The notes: generated from the letters alone by a model not told the origin. 64,000 nt of DNA from CAZSVP01 sp964637185 (GCA_964637185.1 CAZWVB010000001.1:124001-188000), one strand, 5' to 3'. Shown: positions 24,554 through 34,880, counted from the stretch's first letter. Made by a program: numbers and translations.

Positions 24554-25156
24554 ATGACCAATCCACGCAATCAAATATTAATACCGACCGTGATTGAGAA
24601 GACCAGTCAGGGAGAGCGAGCTTATGATATCTATTCGCGTTTGCTCAAAGAACGCATTATCTTTCTGGGCAGTGAAGTAACTGAAGACGTTGCCAACCTA
24701 ATAATTGCCCAATTGCTCTTTTTGGAGAGCGAAAGCGCTGATGACGACATCAAGCTCTACATCAACAGCCCGGGAGGAAGTGTTTATGCCGGTCTAGCTA
24801 TGTTTGACACTATGAACTTGGTAAAACCAGACGTATCGACTATCTGTGTCGGTATGGCCGCGAGCATGGGAGCGGTACTACTCGCAGCTGGCGCCAAAGG
24901 TAAACGTTTTGCGCTACCCAATTCTAAGATCATGATACACCAAGGATCAGCCGGCTTTTCGGGCACGCCAAGTGATATTGAGATTACCGCCCGTGAGGTA
25001 CTCAAAAGCCGCCAAAAGCTTGATGAAATTCTTTCTGAGCGGACCGGTAAATCAGTCGAGCAAGTTCACAAAGACACCGATCGAGACTATTGGATGAGCA
25101 GTAGTGAAGCCAAAGACTATGGTCTGATTGACTCAGTCGTAGCCAAAGCCAAGTAA
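24554..25156 (+). CDS. clpP: ATP-dependent Clp protease proteolytic subunit
   Basis: Serine protease barrel, partner of ClpC (8297-10768). 200 aa from ATG 24554, selected by AAGGAGG 4-10 nt upstream over the in-frame ATG 24536. Catalytic triad Ser 104 (GMAASMGA), His 129 (IMIHQG) and Asp 178 (DTDRDYW). Forms an operon-like pair with tig, and the MFS gene starts 3 bases after its stop. Confidence 0.96.
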   Translation: MTNPRNQILIPTVIEKTSQGERAYDIYSRLLKERIIFLGSEVTEDVANLIIAQLLFLESESADDDIKLYINSPGGSVYAGLAMFDTMNLVKPDVSTICVGMAASMGAVLLAAGAKGKRFALPNSKIMIHQGSAGFSGTPSDIEITAREVLKSRQKLDEILSERTGKSVEQVHKDTDRDYWMSSSEAKDYGLIDSVVAKAK

Positions 25157-25159
25157 CAC

Positions 25160-26401
25160 ATGTACCTACAGCTTTTTCGTAATACTCGCTTCTTGCGCAT
25201 CTGGGCAGCTCAGATATGTTCGGGTTTGGCTGCCAATCTGCTGAACTTCGCGCTGGTCATCCGAGTATACGATCTAGCACAAGGTAGCCGATATGCCAAT
25301 GTAGCGGTTAGTTTGCTAATAGTGAGCTTCGCGCTGCCATCAGTGATATTTGCTGTAGTGGCCGGAGCCTACGTAGATCGCTGGGATCGCAAAAAAGTAC
25401 TGTTGTGGAGCAATCTGATCCGGGCCGTTTTGGTGCTGCTTTTCTTGGTGTTTGAAAAAAATCTCTTTGCAGTCTATGGTCTGGTATTTTTGATATCAAT
25501 ATTTACGCAGTTCTTTATACCAGCCGAAGCGGCGGCTCTGCCGCGTTTGGTACGCAAAGATCAACTGCTTACTACCAACTCACTATTCTTGTTTAGCTTC
25601 TATGCTAGCTTTGTGATTGGTTATAGCCTAGCTGGGCCAGCCGTAGGACTATTTGGTCCACAAAGTACTTACATAATCATGAGTGGTGCATTTGGACTCG
25701 CAGCGTTACTTGTATTGGGATTGCCACAGCTCAAGCCTGAAGAAGGCACAGCTCACGGCCGAACTGTATCCAGTGTGTTATCACAGGTGCGTGAGAGTTT
25801 GGGTGAGATCTTGCGTACCAAAACACTGTTCTTTCCACTTCTAAATCTCACCATTTCCCAGGCTGTGATTGGCGTGATAGCCGTGCTCGCTCCGGCTCTG
25901 GCCACAATCCTCTTTCATCAGAGTCTCACGGCAGCCAGCGTGAAGTTGATAGTGCCTGCTGCAGTTGCTATGGTAATCGGCGCGATTTTGGTGGGGCAGT
26001 GGGGCAAAAAAGCCAACAAGGTCAAGCTCATCAACTACGGTATTGCCCTGGGCGCGGCTTCGCTATTTGCACTCGGCATGGTACATAGGGTAGATGATTG
26101 GCCGATGTTTATAGCTATTGTCATCGCTATATCAGCCGTTATGGGATTTGCCAACGCTCTGGTAACCGTATCAGCGCAGACCCTTTTGCAACTAAACACC
26201 TCAGATCAGCAGCGTGGAAAGGTGTTTGGCGCGCTAAATATGCTGATCAATATTGCAGCACTGGTACCTGTGGTACTGGCCGGAATTTCTGCCGACATCA
26301 TATCCCCGACAGCTGTGTTGGTGGGTGCTGCGGCTTTGTTGGCAGCATTTGGCGTGGTCCAACGTGTCACCTTTGGCAAAATAGCTTTGAAGAATGCCTA
26401 A
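25160..26401 (+). CDS. Major facilitator superfamily transporter
   Basis: 413 aa with about 11-12 hydrophobic helices. The loop after helix 2 carries the MFS motif A in the form GAYVDRWDRKKVL (residues ~70-82). The arrangement resembles MFS_3/enterobactin-exporter-like drug efflux proteins; the substrate cannot be deduced. Starts 3 bases after clpP without a clear Shine-Dalgarno site, so probably translationally coupled. It ends just before the rpoB promoter. Confidence 0.85.
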   Translation: MYLQLFRNTRFLRIWAAQICSGLAANLLNFALVIRVYDLAQGSRYANVAVSLLIVSFALPSVIFAVVAGAYVDRWDRKKVLLWSNLIRAVLVLLFLVFEKNLFAVYGLVFLISIFTQFFIPAEAAALPRLVRKDQLLTTNSLFLFSFYASFVIGYSLAGPAVGLFGPQSTYIIMSGAFGLAALLVLGLPQLKPEEGTAHGRTVSSVLSQVRESLGEILRTKTLFFPLLNLTISQAVIGVIAVLAPALATILFHQSLTAASVKLIVPAAVAMVIGAILVGQWGKKANKVKLINYGIALGAASLFALGMVHRVDDWPMFIAIVIAISAVMGFANALVTVSAQTLLQLNTSDQQRGKVFGALNMLINIAALVPVVLAGISADIISPTAVLVGAAALLAAFGVVQRVTFGKIALKNA

Positions 26402-26408
26402 AAAATGC

Positions 26409-26437
26409 TTGACAGCAGCAGCAAAACCAGATAGACT
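26409..26437 (+). promoter_or_regulatory. rpoBC promoter
   Basis: TTGACA (26409-26414), 17-nt spacer, TAGACT (26432-26437). The same consensus -35 plus TAGACTTAT -10 region is found at the rplC promoter, hinting at shared control. Confidence 0.8.
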
Positions 26438-26463
26438 TATCTGTAAGAGGAAGCTTAAACAAC

Positions 26464-26501
26464 TACCAGGAAATTCACCCGGAAGGGTGTTCTGGTATTT
26501 T
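26464..26501 (+). promoter_or_regulatory. Attenuator-like hairpin in the rpoB leader
   Basis: TACCAG/CTGGTA (26464-26469 with 26492-26497) enclosing CACCC/GGGTG, followed by TTTTG. Lies in a ~120-nt leader before rpoB. Could be a partial terminator or a protein-binding leader. Confidence 0.55.
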
Positions 26502-26564
26502 GTCGGTTTAGATACGCCTCGGCATGCCAACCAGTAAAAGTTAATAGTGAGGAGATAAGCGAAC

Positions 26565-29500
26565 ATGGCCAAAGCCCCCGCCAATGCCAGGGTGTATCTT
26601 AGCACCCAAAAAGACTCGCTAGCTATGCCCAACCTTATTAAGATTCAAGCCGAATCTTATCAGTGGTATATCGAGCACGGACTAAAAGAACTATTTGAAG
26701 AAATCTCTCCAATCGAGGATTTCACCGGCAAAAAATACGAATTAAGCTTTAAAGACTATCATTTCGACGCTCCCAAACTCAGTGAACAAGAGTCCAAAGA
26801 TAAGAATCTCAGCTATGAAGCATCCCTCAAAGTTGTAGTTGAGCTGCTTATCAAAGAGACTGGCGAGGTCAAAACCCAAGAGATTTTCCTCGGTGATTAT
26901 CCAATCATGACCGAGCGTGGCACGTTTGTCATCAACGGTGTCGAGCGTGTTGTAGTAAGTCAGCTAGTACGCAGCCCTGGTGTATTTTTCACTACCAGCG
27001 ACAATGGTTATTTCAACGCCAAAATTATTCCTAATCGCGGTGCTTGGCTAGAGATCGAAACCGGCCAAAACGGCGTTATGACGGTCAAAATTGACCGCAA
27101 GCGTAAGATTACTGTTACTACCTTGCTGCGTGCATTTGGATTTGGCAGTGATGAGGAAATCAAAAAATTATTTGCTGATGCCGACACCGGTGAGGTGAAG
27201 TTTATCGATGAGACGCTGGCCAAAGATCCGGCCAAAACCCAAGCCGAAGCTTTGATGGAAGTCTATCGTCGTATCCGACCTGGTGATCTGGCTACTGTCG
27301 AGAACTCCAAGAGTTTGATCGACAGTATGTTTTTTGACTTCAAGCGCTATGATTTTAGCAAAGTTGGCCGCTACAAGATCAACAAACGGCTCGGGCTCAA
27401 CATCAAAAATACCCGCGAGAATCGTACGTTGCGCAAAGAAGATTTTGTAGCTATTGTGGCCGAGACTATCAGGCTCAGTAACTCCAACGCGATGAGCGAG
27501 GATGTCGACCATCTCGGCAACCGTCGTCTTAAGATGGTAGGTGAGCATATCCAGAACAAATTCCGAGTCGGTCTACTGCGCATGGAGCGTATTGTCAAAG
27601 ACCGTATGAGTGTGGCCGACATTGAGGCGGTCATACCAGCACAACTAGTCAATGTTCGTCCTATCGTGGCAAGTGTCAAGGAATTCTTTGCCAGTCACCA
27701 ACACAGTCAGTTCATGGATCAAGTCAACCCACTAGCCGAAGTCGTACACAAACGCAAACTCAATGCCATGGGGCCTGGTGGACTCAACCGCGAGCGCGCT
27801 GGCTTTGAGGTGCGAGACGTACACCGTACTCACTATGGTCGTATTTGCCCTATTGAGACTCCGGAAGGCCCAAATATTGGTCTGGTATCGGTATTGTCGA
27901 CCTTTGCTAGGGTCAATGAGTATGGGTTTATCGAAAGCCCTTACTACAAGGTTATCAATAAGGCTGCTACTGAAAAGGCCGTGGGCGAGATTGTTGCCCG
28001 ACAGTACAAGGATGCTAGCGGTACTGTGCTTGTAAAATCCGGTGACACTATCACTAAGCCTATTGCTGCCAAGTTGAGCAAAGCTGGTATCGAAGAAGTA
28101 GCACTCAAGGCACGTGTTACAGGCGAGATTGTTTATCTCGACGCCCATGATGAAGAGAAGACCGTAATTGCCCAAGCTGGCACTGCCACTGACTCCAATG
28201 GATATTTTGTTGATAGTCGTGTGCCGGTGCGCGGTATTGGCGGTGAGGCTGACGAGGAAGATGCCAATAGCGTAGAGTATATGGATGTCAGCCCACGCCA
28301 AGTGGTTGGCATCTCGGCCGCTTTGATACCATTTCTCGAGCACGATGATGCCAAACGCGCCTTGATGGGTGCCAATATGCAACGTCAAGCAGTCGCGCTG
28401 GTGCGACCAGAAGCCCCAGTTGTGGGTACGGGCGTAGAACACATTGTAGCTGCTGACTCGGCTCAAGTTATCCTGGCAGAAGGTGATGGTGTGGTCCAAT
28501 CGGCTACTGCTGATGAAGTGACCGTCAAATATGCCAAAAATACCAAGACTCATACTTTGACTCGATTTGTGCGCTCCAATCAAGGTAATGCCATCCATCA
28601 ACGCACCCTTGCCGTACGGGGCCAGAAGGTCAAACGCGGTGATGTGTTGGCCGATGGTATGAGCACTCAAGGTGGTGAGCTAGCTCTTGGCCAAAACGTG
28701 CTAGTGGCATTTATGCCCTTTGAAGGACTCAACTATGAGGATGCTATCATCGTGTCGCAACGCCTTGTACAAGATGATCGCTATACATCGATTCATATCG
28801 ATATGCATCAGACCGATATCCGTGATACCAAACTCGGACCAGAAGTAATGACCCGTGATATACCCAATGTTTCTGAAGAATCTCTCAAGGACCTCGACGA
28901 TGGTGGTATTGTGCGGATTGGTGCTGAAGTAACTGCCGGCGATATCCTGGTCGGTAAGATTACCCCCAAAGGTGAGACTGACCTGAGCTCCGAAGAGCGG
29001 CTGTTGCGTGCCATCTTTGGTGAAAAAGCGCGCGATGTCAAAGATACCAGTCTGCGCATGCCCAATGGTGCGACCGGCAAGGTGGTAGATGTCAAGATAC
29101 TGTCGCGCGACAATGGCGACGAGCTGCCAAGCGGTGTAATCGCTCAGATATATGTGGCTGTTGCCCAACTTCGCAAGATCGCGGTTGGAGATAAGATGGC
29201 CGGCCGACATGGTAACAAAGGTGTTATCAGCAAAATTTTGCCAATTGAAGACATGCCATTTACCGAGGACGGTACTCCAGTAGACATCATACTCAACCCG
29301 CTCGGTGTAGGCGCGCGTATGAATATTGGCCAGGTACTTGAGACTCATCTTGGATGGGCAGCCCACGCGCTTGGTTATAGCGTAGCCAGCCCGGTATTCA
29401 ACGGCGTCAAGATTGATCAGATCAAAGAAGAACTCAAGAAGGCGGGTCTGCCCGAAGATGGCAAAACCCAACTTTACTCTGGGGCTACTGGCGAACCGTT

Positions 29501-30065
29501 TTCCGAACGCACCACTATTGGTTACAAATACATGCTCAAGCTGCACCACATGGTAGACGACAAGATCCACGCTCGCTCGACTGGACCATACGCCATGGTT
29601 ACACAGCAGCCACTTGGCGGCAAAGCCCAGATGGGTGGTCAGCGTTTTGGTGAGATGGAAGTGTGGGCGCTCGAGGCTTATGGTGCCAGCCACAGTTTGC
29701 AGGAGATATTGACTATCAAGTCTGATGATGTAGTAGGTCGCTCCAAAGCTTACGAGTCTATCATCAAGAGTGATGAGATCAAAGGCCCACGCATACCCGA
29801 GTCATTCAATGTCTTGGTCAAAGAATTGCAGAGTCTAGGGCTGTCGGTAGATCTAGAACGCAGTAAGGCTCACGAGACAGTCGATGCTGAAGACATACTC
29901 GAGGGCGAAACCCTGCGCGAAGCCAACGAACTAGCTGACGAGCAGCTGCTCAAAGGCGAACAAGCTGCCGAAGGCGAAGCTGTTGTTGATCTGAGTGCCA
30001 ACACCATAGACGACTTTGAAGCACTGGCCGAAACCATTGAAGATACAGACAAGGAGGCAAAATAA
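26565..30065 (+). CDS. rpoB: RNA polymerase beta subunit
   Basis: 1166 aa, short for a bacterial beta subunit because lineage inserts are missing. GGAG precedes the ATG at 26565. The rifampicin-pocket region is HQHSQFMDQ...HKRKLNAMGPGG: His 380 and Asn 400 occupy the positions of E. coli L511 and S531. Catalytic-region landmarks GPNIGL and GDKMAGRHGNKG are present. The last ~60 residues are acidic. Not preceded by rplJL as in many bacteria. Its TAA overlaps the rpoC ATG. Confidence 0.97.
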   Translation: MAKAPANARVYLSTQKDSLAMPNLIKIQAESYQWYIEHGLKELFEEISPIEDFTGKKYELSFKDYHFDAPKLSEQESKDKNLSYEASLKVVVELLIKETGEVKTQEIFLGDYPIMTERGTFVINGVERVVVSQLVRSPGVFFTTSDNGYFNAKIIPNRGAWLEIETGQNGVMTVKIDRKRKITVTTLLRAFGFGSDEEIKKLFADADTGEVKFIDETLAKDPAKTQAEALMEVYRRIRPGDLATVENSKSLIDSMFFDFKRYDFSKVGRYKINKRLGLNIKNTRENRTLRKEDFVAIVAETIRLSNSNAMSEDVDHLGNRRLKMVGEHIQNKFRVGLLRMERIVKDRMSVADIEAVIPAQLVNVRPIVASVKEFFASHQHSQFMDQVNPLAEVVHKRKLNAMGPGGLNRERAGFEVRDVHRTHYGRICPIETPEGPNIGLVSVLSTFARVNEYGFIESPYYKVINKAATEKAVGEIVARQYKDASGTVLVKSGDTITKPIAAKLSKAGIEEVALKARVTGEIVYLDAHDEEKTVIAQAGTATDSNGYFVDSRVPVRGIGGEADEEDANSVEYMDVSPRQVVGISAALIPFLEHDDAKRALMGANMQRQAVALVRPEAPVVGTGVEHIVAADSAQVILAEGDGVVQSATADEVTVKYAKNTKTHTLTRFVRSNQGNAIHQRTLAVRGQKVKRGDVLADGMSTQGGELALGQNVLVAFMPFEGLNYEDAIIVSQRLVQDDRYTSIHIDMHQTDIRDTKLGPEVMTRDIPNVSEESLKDLDDGGIVRIGAEVTAGDILVGKITPKGETDLSSEERLLRAIFGEKARDVKDTSLRMPNGATGKVVDVKILSRDNGDELPSGVIAQIYVAVAQLRKIAVGDKMAGRHGNKGVISKILPIEDMPFTEDGTPVDIILNPLGVGARMNIGQVLETHLGWAAHALGYSVASPVFNGVKIDQIKEELKKAGLPEDGKTQLYSGATGEPFSERTTIGYKYMLKLHHMVDDKIHARSTGPYAMVTQQPLGGKAQMGGQRFGEMEVWALEAYGASHSLQEILTIKSDDVVGRSKAYESIIKSDEIKGPRIPESFNVLVKELQSLGLSVDLERSKAHETVDAEDILEGETLREANELADEQLLKGEQAAEGEAVVDLSANTIDDFEALAETIEDTDKEAK

Positions 30066-33000
30066 TGAATCCCAACGCCGAAGACAACAAACGGCCACAA
30101 GAGGGGCTTGATCACAATCAAACTATTGCGGACTTTGATGCCGTACGATTGTCGATAGCTAGCCCAGATCAGATCCTGGACTGGAGTCATGGTGAGATCA
30201 CCAAGCCTGAGACCATCAACTACCGTACCCAGAAACCCGAGAAAGATGGTTTGTTCTGCGAAAAGATCTTTGGACCTACCAAAGATTGGCAATGTTATTG
30301 TGGTAAATACAAAGGTATCCGATACAAAGGCATCACCTGCGACAAATGTGGCGTGCTGGTGACTCGTAGTATTGTACGCCGCGAGCGCATGGGGCATATC
30401 CAACTGGCTGTGCCAGTAGCCCATCTGTGGTTCTTGCGCGGTACCCCGTCGGCTATTAGCTTGCTTCTCAATATCGGTGTACGTGACCTCGAACGGATTG
30501 TGTATTTTGCCAACTTCGTGGTGACTTCGGTTGATGAAAAAGCCAAGGTCACTGCTCTAAAAGAATTGAGCGAAGACTACAAAAACCGCCAGAAAGAGCT
30601 GCTTGCCAAGCATGGCGTCAAGAAGATCGACGACCCAAGCCTTGATGAAGCTGCTCTCAAAGAATTCGCTGAGCTTGAGACCAACTACCAAAATGCAAAG
30701 ACAGATATCACCAATCTCGCCAAGCTACAATTGCTGCCAGAGGGGCGCTACCGTGAGCTCAATATCAAATTCGGTACTGTATTCCAGGCTGCGATTGGTG
30801 CTGAGGCATTGCGCAGTTTGTTGACAGAGATAGATTTGGAAAAACTAGCCAAACAATTGCGTGAAGAGGCCGAGAGCAACATCGGACAGAAGAAGAAAAA
30901 AGCCCTCAAACGGCTAAAGGTAGTCGAGGGCATGATCCTCTCGGGTATTCGTCCAGAGTGGATGATTGTGACTGAGCTGCCTGTAATACCACCTGATCTA
31001 CGGCCGATGGTTCAGCTCGATGGTGGCCGTTTTGCTGCTTCCGATCTCAATGATCTTTACCGTCGTGTCATCAACCGCAACAACCGTCTCAAGAAGTTGT
31101 TTGCTCTCGATGCTCCAGAGATAATTTGTCGCAATGAAAAACGCATGCTTCAAGAAGCTGTTGACGCGCTGATCGACAACAACGCACGTCGTGAGCGTAC
31201 CGCTACCGCCGCTGGTCGCAAGAAGCCAAAGAGTCTGACTGATCTACTTAAAGGCAAACAGGGTCGCTTCCGTCAAAACTTGCTAGGTAAGCGCGTGGAT
31301 TATTCTGGGCGTTCAGTGATTGTGATCGGGCCACATCTCAAGATCGACCAATGTGGTATCCCTAAGATGATGGCACTCGAGCTATTCAAGCCGTTTGTGG
31401 TTGGTAAATTGATCGAAAAAGGCTTTGCTCACAATGTGAAGTCGGCCAGTCGCATGGTAGAGCGGGCCCGCACTGAAGTTTGGGATACACTTGATGAAGT
31501 AATCGCTGACAAGCACGTGCTGCTCAATCGCGCACCTACCTTGCATCGTTTGGGTATCCAGGCTTTCAAACCTATCTTGATCGAAGGCAAGGCCATTCAG
31601 TTACATCCTCTGGTCTGTGAAGCTTTCAACGCTGATTTTGACGGCGACCAGATGGCCGTACACGTACCACTGAGTGATGCAGCCCAGACTGAAGCGCGTG
31701 AGATCATGCTCAGCAAACTCAACCTACTCAAACCAGCTGATGGCTCGCCATTGGTCAAACCAAACAAGGATATTGTGCTTGGTTGTTACTACTTGACCAC
31801 AGAAAAGTCTGGCGCCAAAGGTGAAGGCAAGGCCTTCGGTGATCCAGAAGAGGCTATCAATGCCTATCAAGAAGCGCAAATCGATCTGCGTGCAGCTATC
31901 AAGGTACGTATAGATGGCAGTATTATTGACACTACTGTAGGGCGATTACTCTTCAATGAGAAGATGCCGGAAGGAGTGGAATTTGTCAACGAGCCACTGA
32001 CCAAGGCCAAACTCAAGAAGATTATGGCCAAAATCTTTGCTGACTTTGGAAAGACTGTGACTGCCGATGTGGCCGATGCCGTCAAAGATCTAGGTTTTCG
32101 CTACTCCAGTCTATCTGGTGTATCGATAGGCATGGATGATCTTACTGTCCCAGAGATACGGGCTCAGCTGATCGATGATGCCGAAGCCAAGGCTGTTGAG
32201 TATGTTGGTCAGTATCAACAAGGACTGATCACCAACGAAGAGCGTTACCAGAAGACGGTTGAAATATGGAAAAAGACTGGCGAACAGATCGAAGCACAAT
32301 TAGAACAGACTTTGCTCAACTCCGAATCTAGCTTGCGCGATGACTTGGAGAGTGGTGCTCGTGCCACTTTGGGCCAGATCAACAAAATGAGTGGTATGCT
32401 TGGGCTCATGCTTAGCCCGACCGGCCGCATCATCGAGTTGCCAGTACGCTCCAACTACAAAGATGGTCTATCAGTACTAGAGTACTTTATCTCTACTCAC
32501 GGTGCTCGCAAGGGTCTGACCGACACGGCTTTGCGTACTGCTGAGTCTGGATATCTGACGCGCCGTTTGGTCGATGTGAGCCAAGACGTGGTCATCACTG
32601 AGCCCGACTGCGGTGACAAAGAAGGCTATCTCATCACTCGAGCTGAAGCCGAGGCCGCTGGCGTAGACGGTATCGCTCCATGGATAGTTGGCCGTACAAC
32701 TATTGGCAAGATTACTGATGACAAGGGCAACGTCTTAGTCAAAAATGGCGAGCTTATTACTGATATATCGGCACGTAAGATAGACGAGGCTGGAGTCTCT
32801 GAAGTACGGATCCGTTCAATACTCAATTGTAAATCCATCTGGGGAGTTTGCCAGAAATGTTATGGCACTGACCTGGCTACAGGCGAGCCAGTCCGTATGG
32901 GTGAGGCAGTCGGTATTATCGCTGCCCAGAGTATTGGTGAGCCAGGCACGCAGCTGACCATGAATACCAAGCACCTTGCCGGTGTCGGTAGTGACATTAC

Positions 33001-33883
33001 CCAAGGTCTGCCACGTGTCGAGGAAATCTTCGAGGCGCGAGCACCAAAGGGTCAGGCGATACTTGCCGATATGGACGGTATTGTGACCGTCAAACGTCAA
33101 GACAACAAGCAAGTGATTACCATCGTGCCACACGATCAGAAGACTACTGATTATGATACTACCGGTCTTAAGGCTCAGGTGAAATCAGGTGATGTAGTGA
33201 CACGCGGACAGGTTTTGGCCCAAAGTGCTGATGGCAAGAAGACTGCCAAGGCTGGCGCCAAGGGTACAGTGACTGTTGGTCGTAGCACCATCACTTTGGT
33301 GCACGAAGGTGCCAATGTACGCGAACACACCATCGGTGAATACATTGATGTCGAGGTCAAGACAGGTGATAGTGTGACTCGTGGCCAACGCCTCACCGAG
33401 GGATCGGTCAATCTGCAAGACATGCTCAAATTAGTCGGCAAAGAGGCTGTTGAGCGTTACGTGATCGATGAAGTGCAGGCTATTTACCTCAGCCAGGGCC
33501 AAGAGATTAGCTCCAAGCACATCGAGGTGATCATCCGCCAGATGTTTAGCCGTGTCCGCATAGAAGAGCCCAATGACACTACTTTGCTATCTGGTGATGT
33601 AGTCGGCAAGACGCTCCTGCACGAAGAAAACGAAGCGGCTGTAGAGAAAGGCGGCAAACCAGCTACTTACGAGCAGCTGCTCATGCCTATCACCAAGATC
33701 TCAACCAGCTCGGAGAGTTGGCTGAGTGCGGCATCGTTCCAAGAAACCACCCGTGTGCTGATTGCTGCCGCTTTGCGCGGCAAGGCCGACCGCTTGCGTG
33801 GACTTAAAGAGAATGTGATCATTGGTCGTCTGATCCCGGTTGGTACGAGTTTTCGTGACATTGACGAAGAGGCCAACAGTTGA
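30065..33883 (+). CDS. rpoC: RNA polymerase beta-prime subunit
   Basis: 1272 aa. N-terminal zinc site Cys 77, 79, 92, 95; the active-site NADFDGD is at 522-528 with the Mg-binding Asp 524, 526, 528; a second zinc cluster lies in CGDKEGYL ... CKSIWGVCQKCYG (~855-940); trigger-loop region GEPGTQLTMNTKH is present. Begins in TAATG overlap with rpoB, giving coupled translation. The rpsL promoter overlaps its stop. Confidence 0.97.
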   Translation: MNPNAEDNKRPQEGLDHNQTIADFDAVRLSIASPDQILDWSHGEITKPETINYRTQKPEKDGLFCEKIFGPTKDWQCYCGKYKGIRYKGITCDKCGVLVTRSIVRRERMGHIQLAVPVAHLWFLRGTPSAISLLLNIGVRDLERIVYFANFVVTSVDEKAKVTALKELSEDYKNRQKELLAKHGVKKIDDPSLDEAALKEFAELETNYQNAKTDITNLAKLQLLPEGRYRELNIKFGTVFQAAIGAEALRSLLTEIDLEKLAKQLREEAESNIGQKKKKALKRLKVVEGMILSGIRPEWMIVTELPVIPPDLRPMVQLDGGRFAASDLNDLYRRVINRNNRLKKLFALDAPEIICRNEKRMLQEAVDALIDNNARRERTATAAGRKKPKSLTDLLKGKQGRFRQNLLGKRVDYSGRSVIVIGPHLKIDQCGIPKMMALELFKPFVVGKLIEKGFAHNVKSASRMVERARTEVWDTLDEVIADKHVLLNRAPTLHRLGIQAFKPILIEGKAIQLHPLVCEAFNADFDGDQMAVHVPLSDAAQTEAREIMLSKLNLLKPADGSPLVKPNKDIVLGCYYLTTEKSGAKGEGKAFGDPEEAINAYQEAQIDLRAAIKVRIDGSIIDTTVGRLLFNEKMPEGVEFVNEPLTKAKLKKIMAKIFADFGKTVTADVADAVKDLGFRYSSLSGVSIGMDDLTVPEIRAQLIDDAEAKAVEYVGQYQQGLITNEERYQKTVEIWKKTGEQIEAQLEQTLLNSESSLRDDLESGARATLGQINKMSGMLGLMLSPTGRIIELPVRSNYKDGLSVLEYFISTHGARKGLTDTALRTAESGYLTRRLVDVSQDVVITEPDCGDKEGYLITRAEAEAAGVDGIAPWIVGRTTIGKITDDKGNVLVKNGELITDISARKIDEAGVSEVRIRSILNCKSIWGVCQKCYGTDLATGEPVRMGEAVGIIAAQSIGEPGTQLTMNTKHLAGVGSDITQGLPRVEEIFEARAPKGQAILADMDGIVTVKRQDNKQVITIVPHDQKTTDYDTTGLKAQVKSGDVVTRGQVLAQSADGKKTAKAGAKGTVTVGRSTITLVHEGANVREHTIGEYIDVEVKTGDSVTRGQRLTEGSVNLQDMLKLVGKEAVERYVIDEVQAIYLSQGQEISSKHIEVIIRQMFSRVRIEEPNDTTLLSGDVVGKTLLHEENEAAVEKGGKPATYEQLLMPITKISTSSESWLSAASFQETTRVLIAAALRGKADRLRGLKENVIIGRLIPVGTSFRDIDEEANS

Positions 33884-33908
33884 CCATCTGGTCCTTACCT
33901 GGTAAAAT
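33880..33908 (+). promoter_or_regulatory. rpsL promoter overlapping the rpoC stop
   Basis: TTGACC (33880-33885), 17-nt spacer, TAAAAT (33903-33908). The rpsL ATG is 11 nt after the -10 box, so the leader is only about 5 nt. Confidence 0.7.
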
Positions 33909-33919
33909 AGTGAGCTGAT

Positions 33920-34345
33920 ATGCCAACGATTAACCAACTGATCCGAAAACCCCGCAAGACCAAGCTGACCAAGACCAAGTCGCCAGCTTTGGGCCGTTCG
34001 TTCAACGCGCTCAACATGCGCACTCGTCCGCTCAATGCGCCGTTCAAACGCGGTGTATGCGTGAAAGTGTATACCCAGACTCCCCGTAAGCCAAACTCGG
34101 CGCTCCGTAAGGTAGCTCGTGTGCGATTGACCAATGGTATGGAAGTCACCGCTTACATACCAGGAGAAGGCCACAACCTCCAAGAGCACTCTGTGGTGTT
34201 GGTGCGAGGCGGCCGGGTCAAAGACCTTGGCGGTGTGCGCTACCACATCGTGCGCGGCAACCTCGACACCGCTGGCGTTAGTGACCGCAAACAGGGTCGC
34301 AGCCGCTATGGTACTAAGAAGCCTGGCGGGGGCAGTAAGGAATAG
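33920..34345 (+). CDS. rpsL: 30S ribosomal protein uS12
   Basis: 141 aa; decoding-site protein. The conserved TPRKPNSALRKVARVRL and the GRVKDLGGVRYHIVRG loops, where streptomycin-resistance mutations occur in other bacteria, are unaltered by eye. Ends in a Gly/Ser/Lys tail. Followed 2 bases later by rpsG, forming the str cluster; fusA and tuf are displaced about 5 kb downstream by the accessory block. Confidence 0.97.
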   Translation: MPTINQLIRKPRKTKLTKTKSPALGRSFNALNMRTRPLNAPFKRGVCVKVYTQTPRKPNSALRKVARVRLTNGMEVTAYIPGEGHNLQEHSVVLVRGGRVKDLGGVRYHIVRGNLDTAGVSDRKQGRSRYGTKKPGGGSKE

Positions 34346-34347
34346 TT

Positions 34348-34824
34348 ATGCCACGTAAGACTACCAAATCACTCAAACGCGACCTAAGCCCCGACATTGT
34401 TTATAACTCGGTGTTGGTCACCAAGACTATCAACAAAGTCATGGTAAGCGGCAAGAAAAGCTTGGCCGAGCGCCTGGTCTATAGTGCGCTCGAGCAAGCC
34501 GCCGCCGAGACCAAAAAGCAACCACTCGAAGTACTCGAGACTGCTGTCAAAAATGTTAGTCCACAGGTGATGGTGAAATCCCGTCGCATCGGTGGCGCCA
34601 ACTACCAAGTGCCGATGGAAGTACGAGGTGATCGCAAGATCCACTATGCGCTCATGTGGTTGATGGACTCAGCTCGTAGCAAATCAGGCGCTGGCTTTGA
34701 CGTCAAGTTTAGTCGCGAGTTGGTCGCTGCTTTCAACGAAGAGGGTGATGCTGTCAAGAAGAAGCAAGATGCTCACCAGATGGCGGAAGCTAATAAGGCA
34801 TTTGCCCACTTCGCTAGGTATTGA
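34348..34824 (+). CDS. rpsG: 30S ribosomal protein uS7
   Basis: 158 aa, usual length, nucleates the 30S head. Motifs MVSGKKSLAERLVYSALEQ and VKSRRIGGANYQVPMEVR are typical. Starts ATG 34348, 2 bases after the rpsL stop, with AAGGAAT as a weak ribosome site. A bidirectional terminator follows. Confidence 0.96.
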   Translation: MPRKTTKSLKRDLSPDIVYNSVLVTKTINKVMVSGKKSLAERLVYSALEQAAAETKKQPLEVLETAVKNVSPQVMVKSRRIGGANYQVPMEVRGDRKIHYALMWLMDSARSKSGAGFDVKFSRELVAAFNEEGDAVKKKQDAHQMAEANKAFAHFARY

Positions 34825-34841
34825 TAAAAAGGTTACTTACC

Positions 34842-34869
34842 AAAAACCGCCCAATAATGGGCGGTTTTG
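34842..34869. terminator. Bidirectional terminator after rpsG
   Basis: AAAACCGCCC AATAAT GGGCGGTTTT, 10-bp stem flanked by A and T runs; it separates the rpoBC-str genes from the GC-rich accessory block. Confidence 0.85.
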
Positions 34870-34880
34870 GTATTAAGACG

